DNA of 64,000 nucleotides, taken from positions 1-64,000 of the forward strand of contig NZ_AQXD01000006.1 in NCBI RefSeq assembly GCF_000375345.1. Direction: 5' to 3'. The stretch is from Wohlfahrtiimonas chitiniclastica DSM 18708. GTDB taxonomy: Bacteria; Pseudomonadota; Gammaproteobacteria; Cardiobacteriales; Wohlfahrtiimonadaceae. Below are positions 54,701-63,743 of the stretch, in pieces (position 1 is the first letter of the stretch; each line of letters opens with the position of its first letter). Both the position numbers and the translations under genes were made by a program. Below the pieces are notes generated by a model. The model saw only the letters and a program-made list of their open reading frames with translations. It ran no database searches and was not told the origin of the DNA.

Positions 54701-55495
54701 ATGCAAACATATTTAGATTTACTGGCAAAGGTTAAAAATGAAGGCGCCTTCAAAGAGGACAGAACAGGCACAGGCACCTACTCCATCTTTGGGCATCAAA
54801 TGCGTTTTGATTTACAAAAGGGCTTTCCTTTATTGACCACCAAAAAATTGCACTTAAAATCCATCATTCATGAATTGTTATGGTTTTTAAAAGGCGACAC
54901 GAACATTCAGTATTTGACGGACAATGGCGTGCGCATTTGGAATGAATGGGCAGATGAAAATGGGGATTTAGGTCCTGTATATGGTCATCAATGGCGCAGC
55001 TGGCCAACGCAAGATGGTCAAACCATTGATCAGATTACAGAAGTGGTGAATCAGATTAAAACCAATCCTGATTCCCGTCGCCTTATTGTGAGCGCGTGGA
55101 ATGTGGGCGAAGTGCCCAACATGGCATTGCCACCTTGTCATTTATTGTTCCAATTTTATGTGGCCAATGGCAAGTTGTCATGCCAATTGTATCAGCGCTC
55201 TGCGGATCTGTTTTTGGGCGTGCCATTTAACATTGCCAGCTATGCGATTTTAACTCATATGATGGCGCAAGTGTGCGATTTAGATGTGGGTGATTTTGTG
55301 TGGACGGGCGGGGATTGCCATCTATATGCCAATCACATTGAGCAGGCTGAATTGCAATTGACGCGCGAGCCATTGCCATTGCCACAGCTTAAAATCAATC
55401 CATTGAAGAAAGACATTTTCAGCTTTGAGTTTGAGGATTTTGAGTTGGTGAATTATGAATCTCATCCTCACATCAAAGCCGCAGTTGCTGTGTAA
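54701..55495 (+). CDS. thyA: Thymidylate synthase
   Basis: 264 residues, E. coli length. [18 protein letters not shown], catalytic Cys in [13 protein letters not shown], and [18 protein letters not shown] begins right at the base after the lgt stop, the usual lgt-thyA pair. Confidence 0.97.
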   Translation: MQTYLDLLAKVKNEGAFKEDRTGTGTYSIFGHQMRFDLQKGFPLLTTKKLHLKSIIHELLWFLKGDTNIQYLTDNGVRIWNEWADENGDLGPVYGHQWRSWPTQDGQTIDQITEVVNQIKTNPDSRRLIVSAWNVGEVPNMALPPCHLLFQFYVANGKLSCQLYQRSADLFLGVPFNIASYAILTHMMAQVCDLDVGDFVWTGGDCHLYANHIEQAELQLTREPLPLPQLKINPLKKDIFSFEFEDFELVNYESHPHIKAAVAV

Positions 55496-55950
55496 TGATG
55501 GATAAAGTCTATATTTATACTGATGGTGCATGCAGCGGTAACCCAGGCAAAGGCGGTTGGGGCTGCATTTTAAAGTATCGTGGTCATGAGAAGGAATTGT
55601 CTGGTTATTGTGCAGACACCACGAATAATCGCATGGAACTGACGGCAGCCATTAAAGGTTTACAAGCGCTAAAAAAGCCGTGCCATGTGGCATTGATCAC
55701 CGATTCCCGTTATGTGCAGCAAGGCATTAATGAGTGGGTCAATGGCTGGATTGCACGCGGTTGGAAAACAGCGAGTCAGCAGCCTGTGAAAAATGTGGAT
55801 CTTTGGCAGCAATTGGTGATCGAGCGTGATCGCCATCTCTCCATTGATTGGCAATGGGTGAAAGGTCATGCGGGGCATCCTGAAAATGAGCGTGCCGACA
55901 CATTGGCCACCGATGCAGTGAAAAATGAACGAGGGTTAAGCGATGAGTAG
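55495..55950 (+). CDS. rnhA: Ribonuclease HI
   Basis: 151 residues. Active-site acids [14 protein letters not shown] (Asp), [10 protein letters not shown] (Glu), LITDSRYV (Asp) and the C-terminal [11 protein letters not shown] (Asp). Removes RNA of RNA:DNA hybrids. ATG shares the thyA stop base; an adjoining ATG 55498 also fits. Confidence 0.95.
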   Translation: MMDKVYIYTDGACSGNPGKGGWGCILKYRGHEKELSGYCADTTNNRMELTAAIKGLQALKKPCHVALITDSRYVQQGINEWVNGWIARGWKTASQQPVKNVDLWQQLVIERDRHLSIDWQWVKGHAGHPENERADTLATDAVKNERGLSDE

Positions 55951-56623
55951 ACAAATTGTGCTCGATACAGAAACCACAGGCATGGATCCGGCAACGGGTG
56001 ATCGCATTGTGGAGATTGGTTGCGTGGAAATGGTCGATCGCATGCTGACGGGCAATCACTTTCATGTATACATCAATCCTGAGCGTGACATGCCGGTGGA
56101 AGCCTTTAAAGTGCATGGTTTGAGCGAAGAGTTTTTGAGTGATAAACCTGTATTTGCAAGCATTGCACAAGATTTTGTGGATTATATCGATGGCGCAGAG
56201 CTCATCATTCATAACGCTGCGTTTGACATGAAGTTCTTAGATCATGAGCTTAAATTGCTCAAGATGCAGACTTTGAGTGCACAATGCAGCGTGATCGACA
56301 GTTTAAAAATGGCACGCGATATGTATCCTGGGCAACGCAACAGCTTAGATGCATTGTGCCGCCGTTTAGGGATTGATAACTCTAAGCGTACGTTGCATGG
56401 CGCATTGTTAGACTCCGAAATCCTTGCCCAAGTCTTTTTAGCCATGACGGGCGGGCAGGATTCGCTCTTTGGAGGAGAAGGCGATGATGATCATGCAACG
56501 GTTTCGCTCGACCCATCCTTATTGAATGCAGCAGCTGTATTGCCAGAAGCCACACGTGTCATCTACGCAACGGCAGAAGAGATTGCCGCGCACGATGCTT
56601 TTTTTGCAAAGCTGAAAAAATAG
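55943..56623 (+). CDS. dnaQ: DNA polymerase III epsilon subunit (3'-5' exonuclease)
   Basis: 226 residues. DEDDh exonuclease for proofreading: [11 protein letters not shown] (ExoI), [14 protein letters not shown] (ExoII), [15 protein letters not shown] (ExoIIIe His and Asp). Overlaps rnhA by 8 bases. The C-terminal tail for alpha-subunit binding is short. Confidence 0.95.
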   Translation: MSRQIVLDTETTGMDPATGDRIVEIGCVEMVDRMLTGNHFHVYINPERDMPVEAFKVHGLSEEFLSDKPVFASIAQDFVDYIDGAELIIHNAAFDMKFLDHELKLLKMQTLSAQCSVIDSLKMARDMYPGQRNSLDALCRRLGIDNSKRTLHGALLDSEILAQVFLAMTGGQDSLFGGEGDDDHATVSLDPSLLNAAAVLPEATRVIYATAEEIAAHDAFFAKLKK

Positions 56624-56627
56624 CCAT

Positions 56628-56656
56628 AAAAAAAGCCAGTTTTCACTGGCTTTTTT
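56628..56656. terminator. Bidirectional terminator between dnaQ and murA
   Basis: AAGCCAGT / ACTGGCTT with A-run and T-run on the two sides. Confidence 0.9.
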
Positions 56657-56667
56657 AACATTGGGCA

Positions 56668-57945
56668 TTAAATGCGGCGAATTTTTGCGCCTAACCCTGT
56701 TAATTTACGTTCAATGCCATCATAACCACGATCTAAGTGGTAGATTTGATCCATGGTTGTGGTGCCATCTGCCACTAAGCCCGCTAAAATGAGGGCGGCA
56801 GATGCGCGTAAATCGGTGGCGGAAACTTCAGCACCGGATAAACGATCAACCCCCGTCACAATCGCCATATGATCTTCAATGCGAATGTTCGCACCCATGC
56901 GGCTCAATTCATTGGCATGCATGAAACGATTTTCAAAAATGGTTTCAATGATGGTGGATTTACCTTCCGCAATGGTGGCCAATGCCATGAACTGCGCTTG
57001 CATATCAGTGGCAAACTTTGGATAAGGTTGCGTTTTGATGTCAATGGCTTTCAGTTTTGAAGCTTTTGGGAAGACGCGAATGGCGCGTTCCATCACTTCA
57101 ACGCCGCAACCTGTTTGCAAGAGTGCTTCAATGGTGGCTTCTTGATGAATTGGCGTGCAATCATTGACGATGATGTCACCAAATGTCATGGCGCCTGCCA
57201 CTAAATAAGTGCCCACTTCAATGCGATCTGGCATGATGGTGTGTTCACCACCGGTTAATTGTATGACGCCATCAATCACAAGGCGGCTGGTGCCCACACC
57301 TTCAATTTGTGCGCCCAATGTGATGAGCATTTCGCATAAATCCACCACTTCAGGCTCTTGTGCGCAGTTGTCTAAGACTGTGCGGCCATCGGCTAAGACG
57401 GCAGCCATGATGATGTTTTCGGCGCCCGTCACCGTGATCATGTCAAATGTGAAATGGTTACCTTTCAATTTCGTTTGATTCGGCGTTGAGGCAAACACAT
57501 AACCATTTTTCAGCTCAATGTTCGCGCCTAATGCTTCTAACCCTTTTAAGTGCTGATCCACAGGTCGGCTGCCAATGGCGCAGCCGCCCGGTAAAGAGAC
57601 TTCTGCCTCACCAAATTTACTGACCAATGGACCGAGGACTAAAATGGACGCGCGCATCAATTTCACCAAATTGTGGCTCGCACGAATTTTGGTGATGCTG
57701 CGTGGGTCGATCACAACGGTATTGCCGTTGATCTCAACTTTTGCGCCCAAATCTTTTAAAAGATCTGTGAGCACAATCACATCTTGTAATTTAGGGACAT
57801 TGTGCAATGTGACCGGTTCTGAGGCTAAAATGGTGGCAGCTAAAATGGGTAAAACGGCGTTTTTTGCGCCGCTTGCCACCACTTCACCAGATAATGGACC
57901 GTTGCCTTCAATGATGAGTTTAGGAACATGGCCATTAGAGTGCAT
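56668..57945 (-). CDS. murA: UDP-N-acetylglucosamine 1-carboxyvinyltransferase
   Basis: 425 residues from ATG 57945 (GGGAGCG upstream; a longer frame overlaps ibaG and is rejected). First committed step of peptidoglycan, target of fosfomycin. PEP-site Cys is present in [16 protein letters not shown], so fosfomycin sensitivity by this criterion is expected. Gap-free order [21 protein letters not shown]-like region, [18 protein letters not shown]. Overlaps ibaG by 11 bases. Confidence 0.96.
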   Translation of the reverse strand: MHSNGHVPKLIIEGNGPLSGEVVASGAKNAVLPILAATILASEPVTLHNVPKLQDVIVLTDLLKDLGAKVEINGNTVVIDPRSITKIRASHNLVKLMRASILVLGPLVSKFGEAEVSLPGGCAIGSRPVDQHLKGLEALGANIELKNGYVFASTPNQTKLKGNHFTFDMITVTGAENIIMAAVLADGRTVLDNCAQEPEVVDLCEMLITLGAQIEGVGTSRLVIDGVIQLTGGEHTIMPDRIEVGTYLVAGAMTFGDIIVNDCTPIHQEATIEALLQTGCGVEVMERAIRVFPKASKLKAIDIKTQPYPKFATDMQAQFMALATIAEGKSTIIETIFENRFMHANELSRMGANIRIEDHMAIVTGVDRLSGAEVSATDLRASAALILAGLVADGTTTMDQIYHLDRGYDGIERKLTGLGAKIRRI

Positions 57946-58186
57946 GAACGCGCTCCCAGTCTGTTGGCGTATACGTGTGTACAGACAGTGCGTGGATTTC
58001 ATCCGTTTGCATTGCATCGCCTAAGGTTTCATACACCAATTTATGTTGCTTTAATTTACCAAGGCCTTCAAATGCTGCGCTCACAACGATGGCATCAAAA
58101 TGACGACCATCATCACCAGAGACGAGAATATAATCACATTTTAAACCGGCTTCGATTCTTTTTTGTACTTCTTCTTTAGTCATCAT
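57935..58186 (-). CDS. ibaG: BolA-family protein IbaG
   Basis: 83 residues. BolA fold with the conserved DGRHFDAIVVSAAFEG, KLKQHKLVYETLGDAM and IHALSV blocks; its place just upstream of murA identifies it as IbaG/YrbA rather than BolA. It binds monothiol glutaredoxin with an Fe-S cluster. GGAGAC before the start. Confidence 0.92.
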   Translation of the reverse strand: MMTKEEVQKRIEAGLKCDYILVSGDDGRHFDAIVVSAAFEGLGKLKQHKLVYETLGDAMQTDEIHALSVHTYTPTDWERVHAL

Positions 58187-58204
58187 AATTACTGTCTCCT
58201 CAAA

Positions 58205-58903
58205 TTAAATGGAAAGGGTAGAGAGAATGTTGTGCAATGCTTCGCGAGGATCTGCTGCACGGGTGATTGGTCTGCCAATCACTAAATAATCAGCACCGGC
58301 TGCCACAGCTTTTTGTGGCGTCATGATGCGCACTTGATCATCTGTTTTGACTGTATCATCTAAACGAATGCCAGGGCAAACCGTGCGTAAATTTGGTTGT
58401 AATGATTTGATCATGCTCGCTTCATTTGCAGAAGAAACGACGCCATCTAATCCGCATTCAGCCACTAAGTTCGCTAAACGTGTGACGATCTCATCTTTAT
58501 TGCCAAGTAAGCCAATCTCATTGGCCATCTCATCGCTCATGCTCGTGAGCAATGTCACTGCGATCAATAAAGGTGGATTTGAATAACCACTTAAAATTTC
58601 TTTGGCATCACACATCATTTTGCGACCGCCAAGTGCATGCACATCCACCATCCAAACGCCCAATTCAGCTGCCACTTTCACGGCGCTCGCCACTGTGTTT
58701 GGAATGTCATGGAATTTTAAATCTAAAAATACATCAAAGCCACGTTTTTGCATGGCTTCTACAATGCTTGGGCCTGCCATGGTAAAGAGCTCTTTGCCAA
58801 CTTTTAAACGGCATAAAGCAGGATCAAGTGCATCCATTAAGTTCAATGCAGCTTGCGTATGATCAACATCGATGGCAACGATGATGGGTGATGTTGTTTG
58901 CAT
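58205..58903 (-). CDS. pyrF: Orotidine 5'-phosphate decarboxylase
   Basis: 232 residues, TIM barrel, last step of UMP synthesis. Catalytic DLKFHDIPNTV (Lys-Asp-x-x-Asp network) and the phosphate site at the C-terminus (PGIRLDD, YLVIGRPITRAADP). Third gene of the lapA-lapB-pyrF group, 14 bases after lapB. Confidence 0.96.
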   Translation of the reverse strand: MQTTSPIIVAIDVDHTQAALNLMDALDPALCRLKVGKELFTMAGPSIVEAMQKRGFDVFLDLKFHDIPNTVASAVKVAAELGVWMVDVHALGGRKMMCDAKEILSGYSNPPLLIAVTLLTSMSDEMANEIGLLGNKDEIVTRLANLVAECGLDGVVSSANEASMIKSLQPNLRTVCPGIRLDDTVKTDDQVRIMTPQKAVAAGADYLVIGRPITRAADPREALHNILSTLSI

Positions 58904-58917
58904 AGAGTCCTCTGTAA

Positions 58918-60069
58918 CTATTTTTGAAGCGCTATAATATCAGAAACCGGCGCAGCTGTATTCCATGATTGGCAGCTTGGGCAGTGCCATTGTAACGTTT
59001 TACTGATGAAGCCACACTTCTCACAACGAAACTGCGCATAGTAGTCAATCACATGATGAAATGTTTCATGATAGAGGGTGAATGTGGCTTGATGTTCGCC
59101 ATCTTGTAAACTGTTGAGGTGATTGAGCAGGGTGATGCCTTGTAGATTCTTCGTGTGCGTCAATTGCTCAGTCAGATAATCGATCGCCGTTTTAAGAGAA
59201 TCGGTGAGCACACATAGATGCGTTTTCCACAGTTTTAAATAAAAATAATGGGGATAACGTTCGATCATCTCATCTAGCCATGGCGCAAAACGCTGCGGCT
59301 CTACATTCATCATGGCGCGATACATGATCGGTACAATGATGGGCGTCAGTGAAGGTTGCTGCTCAGATAATAGGGTGAGCGCATCGATCACTTTATGAAA
59401 CTCTTGATGGGTGAGCGCGATGTAAGCATTGATTAAACTTGCGCGGGCTAAGTTTTCATCCACAGACAAGGCGCGCGCTGACCAAAAAAGGGCTTGTTCT
59501 AAATCATGATCCGTTAAAGCTTGCTCGGCAATCTCACAATAAAGGTGGGCAACTTCTGTGGTGTAGCGCGTTTTATAATCATTGATGCGCTCATACATGC
59601 TTGCCGCTTGTAGCCAATCATTTTGCTGTTTATAAAGGGCGGCAAGCTTAAGGGCAGCCTCATCATGATACGGTGTTGAGAGTAGCTCTCTGAGCGTGCG
59701 TTCACTTCGATCAAAAATGCCAGCATGCACATAATCTTCAGACAGTGAGATCAACACTTCAGCACGCTTAGCATCATTGATGTCTAAGGAATGGAGTAAA
59801 TGCTCATGCATCTCGATCGCTTTATCCACTTCCCCGCGGCGACGATACGCATCGCCAAGGGTTAAGGTAAAGTGGATGCCTTCATCTTCCACATTTAAGG
59901 GAATCGCGGAGTCAGGCGTAGATACCGGCGTTTTGACCTTCTCTTTATCAAGGTAATAACGCAGGTTTAAATATTGATGGAGCTTACGTTTACGCGAACT
60001 GTCAAGTTTTGCCGCATACCAACCAATGATTAAACCGAGCGGTAACAGGATCCAGATGTATTCAAACAT
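58918..60069 (-). CDS. lapB: Lipopolysaccharide assembly protein B
   Basis: 383 residues: N-terminal membrane anchor (IWILLPLGLIIGWYAA), nine or so tetratricopeptide repeats and a C-terminal rubredoxin-type metal knuckle FRCEKCGF / WHCPSCQSW. LapB controls FtsH-mediated turnover of LpxC and so the lipid A supply; lpxC lies elsewhere in this window (28840). Four bases downstream of lapA. Confidence 0.94.
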   Translation of the reverse strand: MFEYIWILLPLGLIIGWYAAKLDSSRKRKLHQYLNLRYYLDKEKVKTPVSTPDSAIPLNVEDEGIHFTLTLGDAYRRRGEVDKAIEMHEHLLHSLDINDAKRAEVLISLSEDYVHAGIFDRSERTLRELLSTPYHDEAALKLAALYKQQNDWLQAASMYERINDYKTRYTTEVAHLYCEIAEQALTDHDLEQALFWSARALSVDENLARASLINAYIALTHQEFHKVIDALTLLSEQQPSLTPIIVPIMYRAMMNVEPQRFAPWLDEMIERYPHYFYLKLWKTHLCVLTDSLKTAIDYLTEQLTHTKNLQGITLLNHLNSLQDGEHQATFTLYHETFHHVIDYYAQFRCEKCGFISKTLQWHCPSCQSWNTAAPVSDIIALQK

Positions 60070-60072
60070 AAA

Positions 60073-60369
60073 TTAGAGGGCTTTCTCTTCTTGTAGTTTT
60101 TTGAGGGATTTTTTCGCAGCCTTCAATTCACGGCGCTGACGGAAAGACTCACCAAAACTACCAAGGCTTAAGAGTAAAGAGACAATGATGCCACACACCG
60201 CGCCGGACAAGAAGATGATGCTGATGACAGCTGGCAAGGTTAAGACGGCATCTCCAATTAAATAATCAAAGTGCACTTCGATGCCGCGGTTTAAATAGAG
60301 CACGAAGAAAATTAAGGTTAGAAAGACCAAAAAGACAACAAAGTTGATCCATTTAATAATCTTTTTCAT
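60073..60369 (-). CDS. lapA: Lipopolysaccharide assembly protein A (DUF1049)
   Basis: 98 residues, two membrane helices (NFVVFLVFLTLIFFVLYL and TLPAVISIIFLSGAVCGIIVSLLLSL) and a basic coiled cytoplasmic tail. Small partner of LapB. Confidence 0.9.
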   Translation of the reverse strand: MKKIIKWINFVVFLVFLTLIFFVLYLNRGIEVHFDYLIGDAVLTLPAVISIIFLSGAVCGIIVSLLLSLGSFGESFRQRRELKAAKKSLKKLQEEKAL

Positions 60370-60639
60370 TTATGATTCCTATGTTTGGCATGAAAATAGC
60401 GATGGTTAGGATTATACCGAAGTTATACAACTTTTGTGTGCTGTGCGTGTGAAAAAAATGACAGCTGTGATATTATTCAGTATAGTAGTTAACGAATGAA
60501 CTTCATAATGTTGGAGATGGCTTGATGGTTGATCAGCCCATAAGTTCTCCGTAATTGGTATAAGTTTTTACATATTGCATCCGACGATCAGGCTTTTCAG
60601 CTGCGGATGTCCTCAAGGAATTGTTATATAAAGTTTACG
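60370..60639 (+). other. Divergent intergenic region lapA / helicase-like gene
   Basis: 270 bases with no gene. It must hold divergent promoters; TATAGT near 60481 is the only -10-like box. It ends in AAGGA 22 bases before ATG 60640, so either a longer start (ATG 60607) is used or the site is spaced poorly. No terminator or riboswitch recognised. Confidence 0.4.
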
Positions 60640-62229
60640 ATGAGTAAAAAAGTTAATATTAGCTTGTGTGACGCATTAAGCGATCATATTCAGCAGGCCG
60701 TGGATCTTTATCCTGAGTTAGAATCGTTACATTTTACCTCTGTGCTCAATAAAGATGTCTTACAGTTGTTGCGAAATGATCACAAAGCATTGGCAGATCA
60801 TCGCCGAATGATCGTGGTGACAAATTCAGTCTCTGAGTGTTTTGACGTGGCCATTTTGTTGGCGAACATTTTAGGGCAAGAAAGTGTTGCGGCCGTTTAT
60901 CCACATACAGTGGCAGATCATGTGTTTGCAACGCCTGTGATTGTCGCGCCAATGATGGCGTTTCAAATCGGTGAACGTCTCACTGAAGAGGTGTTACAAG
61001 CCTCTCATTTTGTGATGACCATTACCCCTGAAGGCATGAATGACATGGCGGCGATTTTAGAGCCTTGTGTGACGCAGTTATTGGCAGATTGTAAAATCTT
61101 GCCATTGATGAGTGTTGCATTGTCTGATTCTGTACAAACCTCAAAAGAAGCGGCGCCCATTGTGTTAGAAGTTGAAACGATGGTGGACGATGCGCCTGAA
61201 ATTGTGGTCAAAGCACAAAGTGATGACAAAGCCATGCCAGAGATTAAAGTCTTTGTTGAGCCTGAGCCAGCATCGGTGCGCCATGAGGTGGATGCCAGCG
61301 CAGCAGAGGCAGGGCACCACATTGTGCTGGTGGATCGCAATTATAAACGCGCCTATTTACGCAATGTGCTAAAAGGTAGTGATGAAAAAACATTGGTGAT
61401 CACACGCACGCGCCACAATGCCCATCGTTTAGAAGAGTATCTCTATCAAGGGAAAGTGCGTTCACGTATTTTGCATGCGAACTTATCAGAAGAAGCGAAA
61501 GAGAAAGTCATTGAGCAATTGCAATCGGGTGAATTAAAAGTGTTGTTGTTGCCAGAATCTGTGGCGCAAACGACAGATTTAAGTGACATTGGCAAAGTGA
61601 TCTTCTTTGATCTACCGGATGTGGGCATTGAGTTTAAAGCGCGCGTTGAAACATTGGGTGAAAAATTCAATGTGCCAAACACCATTTCCATTGTGACCAA
61701 TGATGAAACACCTTGGATTGATGCGATGGAAAGCGAATTGAAATGGACATTGCCTATTGTGCAAGCAGCGCCACCGCAACGTTCTCATAATATTTTGCGC
61801 TTGAAAGATCGCAACAATAAAGAAAAACCTGAGAAAACAGAAAAACGTGGTCGCGGGCTGCGTAAACTTGGCGGTAAAAATACGCAGAAAAAACGCAATA
61901 CACCCTTTGGTCAGCGCCCGATGAAACCTGCGGAACATGACGCGCCTTATGAAGCGCAGCCACAAGACATTTCCCATCACAATGAAGATCCATTTAACAG
62001 CAATCATGGCAACTCCATTGTGAATGAAAACCGTAATCCTTTTGCCTTCGATTCATTTGAGGCGAGCGTTGCGCGCCAAAATAAAAAACGCGTCAAGCAG
62101 CTCTTTAGTCGTCGTGAAGCACCTGCGCGTGATGTGCAAGATGACTTTAATTCGCCAAAACCGGTGAAAAAGAGTGTAAAAGTTGTGCATCGTAAAAAAC
62201 GTGTGTTTGACATCGATGGGAATCAATAA
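60640..62229 (+). CDS. Catalytically dead DEAD-box helicase-like protein
   Basis: 529 residues from ATG 60640 (ATG 60607 also possible). The part at about 61387-61740 has the order of the second RecA domain of RhlE-type helicases: KTLVITRTRHNAHRLEEYL, ILHANLSEEAKEKVIEQLQSGELKVLL, VIFFDLPDVGIEFKARVETL, SIVTNDETPWI. Key motifs are lost: motif V (normally ARGLDI) reads AQTTDL and motif VI (HRIGRTGR) reads ARVETLGE. The first ~170 residues keep a similar helix pattern (ISLCDALSDHIQQAV... ) but have no Walker A (GxGKT) and no DEAD. A Pro/Ala/Glu linker joins the two, and a Lys/Arg-rich tail (KRGRGLRKLGGK, VKVVHRKKR) fits RNA binding. Probably an RNA-binding paralogue without ATPase; homology is from motif pattern only. 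Confidence 0.6.
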   Translation: MSKKVNISLCDALSDHIQQAVDLYPELESLHFTSVLNKDVLQLLRNDHKALADHRRMIVVTNSVSECFDVAILLANILGQESVAAVYPHTVADHVFATPVIVAPMMAFQIGERLTEEVLQASHFVMTITPEGMNDMAAILEPCVTQLLADCKILPLMSVALSDSVQTSKEAAPIVLEVETMVDDAPEIVVKAQSDDKAMPEIKVFVEPEPASVRHEVDASAAEAGHHIVLVDRNYKRAYLRNVLKGSDEKTLVITRTRHNAHRLEEYLYQGKVRSRILHANLSEEAKEKVIEQLQSGELKVLLLPESVAQTTDLSDIGKVIFFDLPDVGIEFKARVETLGEKFNVPNTISIVTNDETPWIDAMESELKWTLPIVQAAPPQRSHNILRLKDRNNKEKPEKTEKRGRGLRKLGGKNTQKKRNTPFGQRPMKPAEHDAPYEAQPQDISHHNEDPFNSNHGNSIVNENRNPFAFDSFEASVARQNKKRVKQLFSRREAPARDVQDDFNSPKPVKKSVKVVHRKKRVFDIDGNQ

Positions 62230-62279
62230 ATCATAAATTAATCATCTTGATTGATTAAATAAATGATCGTTAAAACAAA

Positions 62280-62312
62280 GGGCTAGCGCAATAAACAGCG
62301 GTGGCCTTTTTT
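62280..62312 (+). terminator. Possible terminator after helicase-like gene
   Basis: Imperfect stem GGCTAGCGC / GCGGTGGCC with one or two mismatches followed by six T. Confidence 0.45.
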
Positions 62313-62402
62313 ATTGTTTAAAAAATGCCCGCCATTAATATTGCTTTTTTCTCAGTTTAATATATAAGGCTTTTATAAATTTATGAAAGGGAGGTTTTAC
62401 AT

Positions 62403-62594
62403 ATGAAAACTGATTTTGAAGATGACAACGATTTAATGGATGAAGATTCTGTTGAAGAGGAAGAGATTCCTGAGGTTAAGGTTTCTCAGTCACAAGCTTG
62501 GCGTGACATTGAAGCGAAGCGTGAAGAGCGTGCGCTCTTAAGACAACTTGAAAAAGAGTATGATTTAGATGGTTTAGAAGATTGGGATGACTAA
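62403..62594 (+). CDS. PA3496-family small acidic protein
   Basis: 63 residues, ribosome site GGGAGG upstream. Very acidic front (DFEDDNDLMDEDSVEEEEIPEV) then a helix AWRDIEAKREERALLRQLEKEY. The C-terminal part matches the short Pseudomonas PA3496-type proteins annotated as putative envelope integrity proteins; no function is proven. In an operon-like arrangement with grpE 69 bases later. Confidence 0.75.
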   Translation: MKTDFEDDNDLMDEDSVEEEEIPEVKVSQSQAWRDIEAKREERALLRQLEKEYDLDGLEDWDD

Positions 62595-62663
62595 TCTCTT
62601 GAAAATCACAGATCGATCCTCATTATGAACAGACTATTCACTAAGTTTAGAAGGAAAAAACAT

Positions 62664-63233
62664 ATGAGTAATGCTGAAAAAGAGAAAGAGATGGCACAAG
62701 CAGAAGATGCAGCGGTGGAAACATCGATGGATGAAGCGTGCGTAGAAGCCCTTGCCGATGACACCGATTTAACGGATGAAGTGGTAAAATTAACGCAAGA
62801 GAAAGATGCTCTTTTTCAACGCTTATTGGCCTCAGAAGCGGACATGCAAAACTTGCGTCGCCGCACTGAGATCGATTTAGCGAATGCCCATAAGTTCGCC
62901 TTAGAGAAATTCGTTAAAGAATTGTTGCCATGTATTGATGCATTAGAATTTGAAATCAATGCACTTGAAAAGCAAGAGAACTTATCTGAAGAGCTTGTGA
63001 AATTTAAAGAGGGCTCTGAGCTGACGTATCGCATGTTGCTCAATGCAGTGGAAAAATTTGGTGTCAAACAAGTGCGCCCAATGGGTGAGATGTTGAACCC
63101 TGAGTTCCATCAAGCCATCACCATGATTCCAAATACGGGTAAACCGAGCAATGAAATTGTGGATGTGGTGCAAACAGGCTATACATTGAACGATCGTTTG
63201 GTGCGTGCCGCTCAGGTAGTAGTTGCGCAATAA
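62664..63233 (+). CDS. grpE: Nucleotide exchange factor GrpE
   Basis: 189 residues from ATG 62664 (AAGGAA upstream; an ATG at 62625 adds 13 basic residues). Long N-terminal helix, then RTEIDLANAHKFALEKFVKELLP and the C-terminal beta domain GVKQVRPMGEMLNPEFHQAITMI, VVQTGYTLNDRLVRAAQVVVA. Releases ADP from DnaK. dnaK and dnaJ do not follow. Confidence 0.95.
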   Translation: MSNAEKEKEMAQAEDAAVETSMDEACVEALADDTDLTDEVVKLTQEKDALFQRLLASEADMQNLRRRTEIDLANAHKFALEKFVKELLPCIDALEFEINALEKQENLSEELVKFKEGSELTYRMLLNAVEKFGVKQVRPMGEMLNPEFHQAITMIPNTGKPSNEIVDVVQTGYTLNDRLVRAAQVVVAQ

Positions 63234-63259
63234 AACGCACGCTTGATTTGTCTAAATGT

Positions 63260-63301
63260 AAAATGATCTATATTATCTAAAGGGTAATATGGATCATTTT
63301 T
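63260..63301 (+). terminator. Terminator of grpE
   Basis: Long AT-rich stem, AAAATGATC / GATCATTTT with inner ATATTA / TAATAT, followed by T-rich bases. It ends 14 bases before the gloA start. Confidence 0.7.
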
Positions 63302-63315
63302 ATTGAGAGGGACAT

Positions 63316-63741
63316 ATGAAATTTTTACATACAATGGTGCGCGTTTCGGATCTTGAAAAGTCGTTAGATTTTTATTGTAATGTGCTTGGATTGATCGAGA
63401 CACGCAGAAAAGAATACCCTCAGTGGGAATGTACATTGGTTTATTTGGCGTGCCCAAATGATCCAACAGGTGCGGAAGTTGAGTTAACCTACAATTGGAA
63501 TTCAGATGAAACGTATGGCATTGGCCGTGCATTTGGTCATTTAGCGTTTGAAGTGGATAACATTTATGAGATTTGCCAACGTGTGTTAGATGCAGGCATT
63601 GAATTGAATGTGCCACCGCGCGATGGTTGGATGGCATTTTTACGTTCACCGGATGACATTTCAATTGAGTTGTTGCAAAAAGGTGACAAGCTCGAACCGC
63701 AAGAGCCATGGATTAATATGGAAAATAAAGGTTGGTGGTAG
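63316..63741 (+). CDS. gloA: Lactoylglutathione lyase (glyoxalase I)
   Basis: 141 residues, VOC fold, detoxifies methylglyoxal with glutathione. [24 protein letters not shown] starts the family; metal ligands His5, Glu in ELTYNW, His in [10 protein letters not shown] and Glu in DISIELLQ are present. GAGAGGGA before ATG. The neighbouring yqhD also acts on reactive aldehydes but is 49 kb away. Confidence 0.94.
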   Translation: MKFLHTMVRVSDLEKSLDFYCNVLGLIETRRKEYPQWECTLVYLACPNDPTGAEVELTYNWNSDETYGIGRAFGHLAFEVDNIYEICQRVLDAGIELNVPPRDGWMAFLRSPDDISIELLQKGDKLEPQEPWINMENKGWW

Positions 63742-63743
63742 TG

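Noticed and set aside
55739-56212. His/Cys-rich minus-strand frame opposite rnhA/dnaQ that looks like a zinc protein
   Set aside because: His/Cys come from complementing Val/Met/Ala codons of two well-supported genes.
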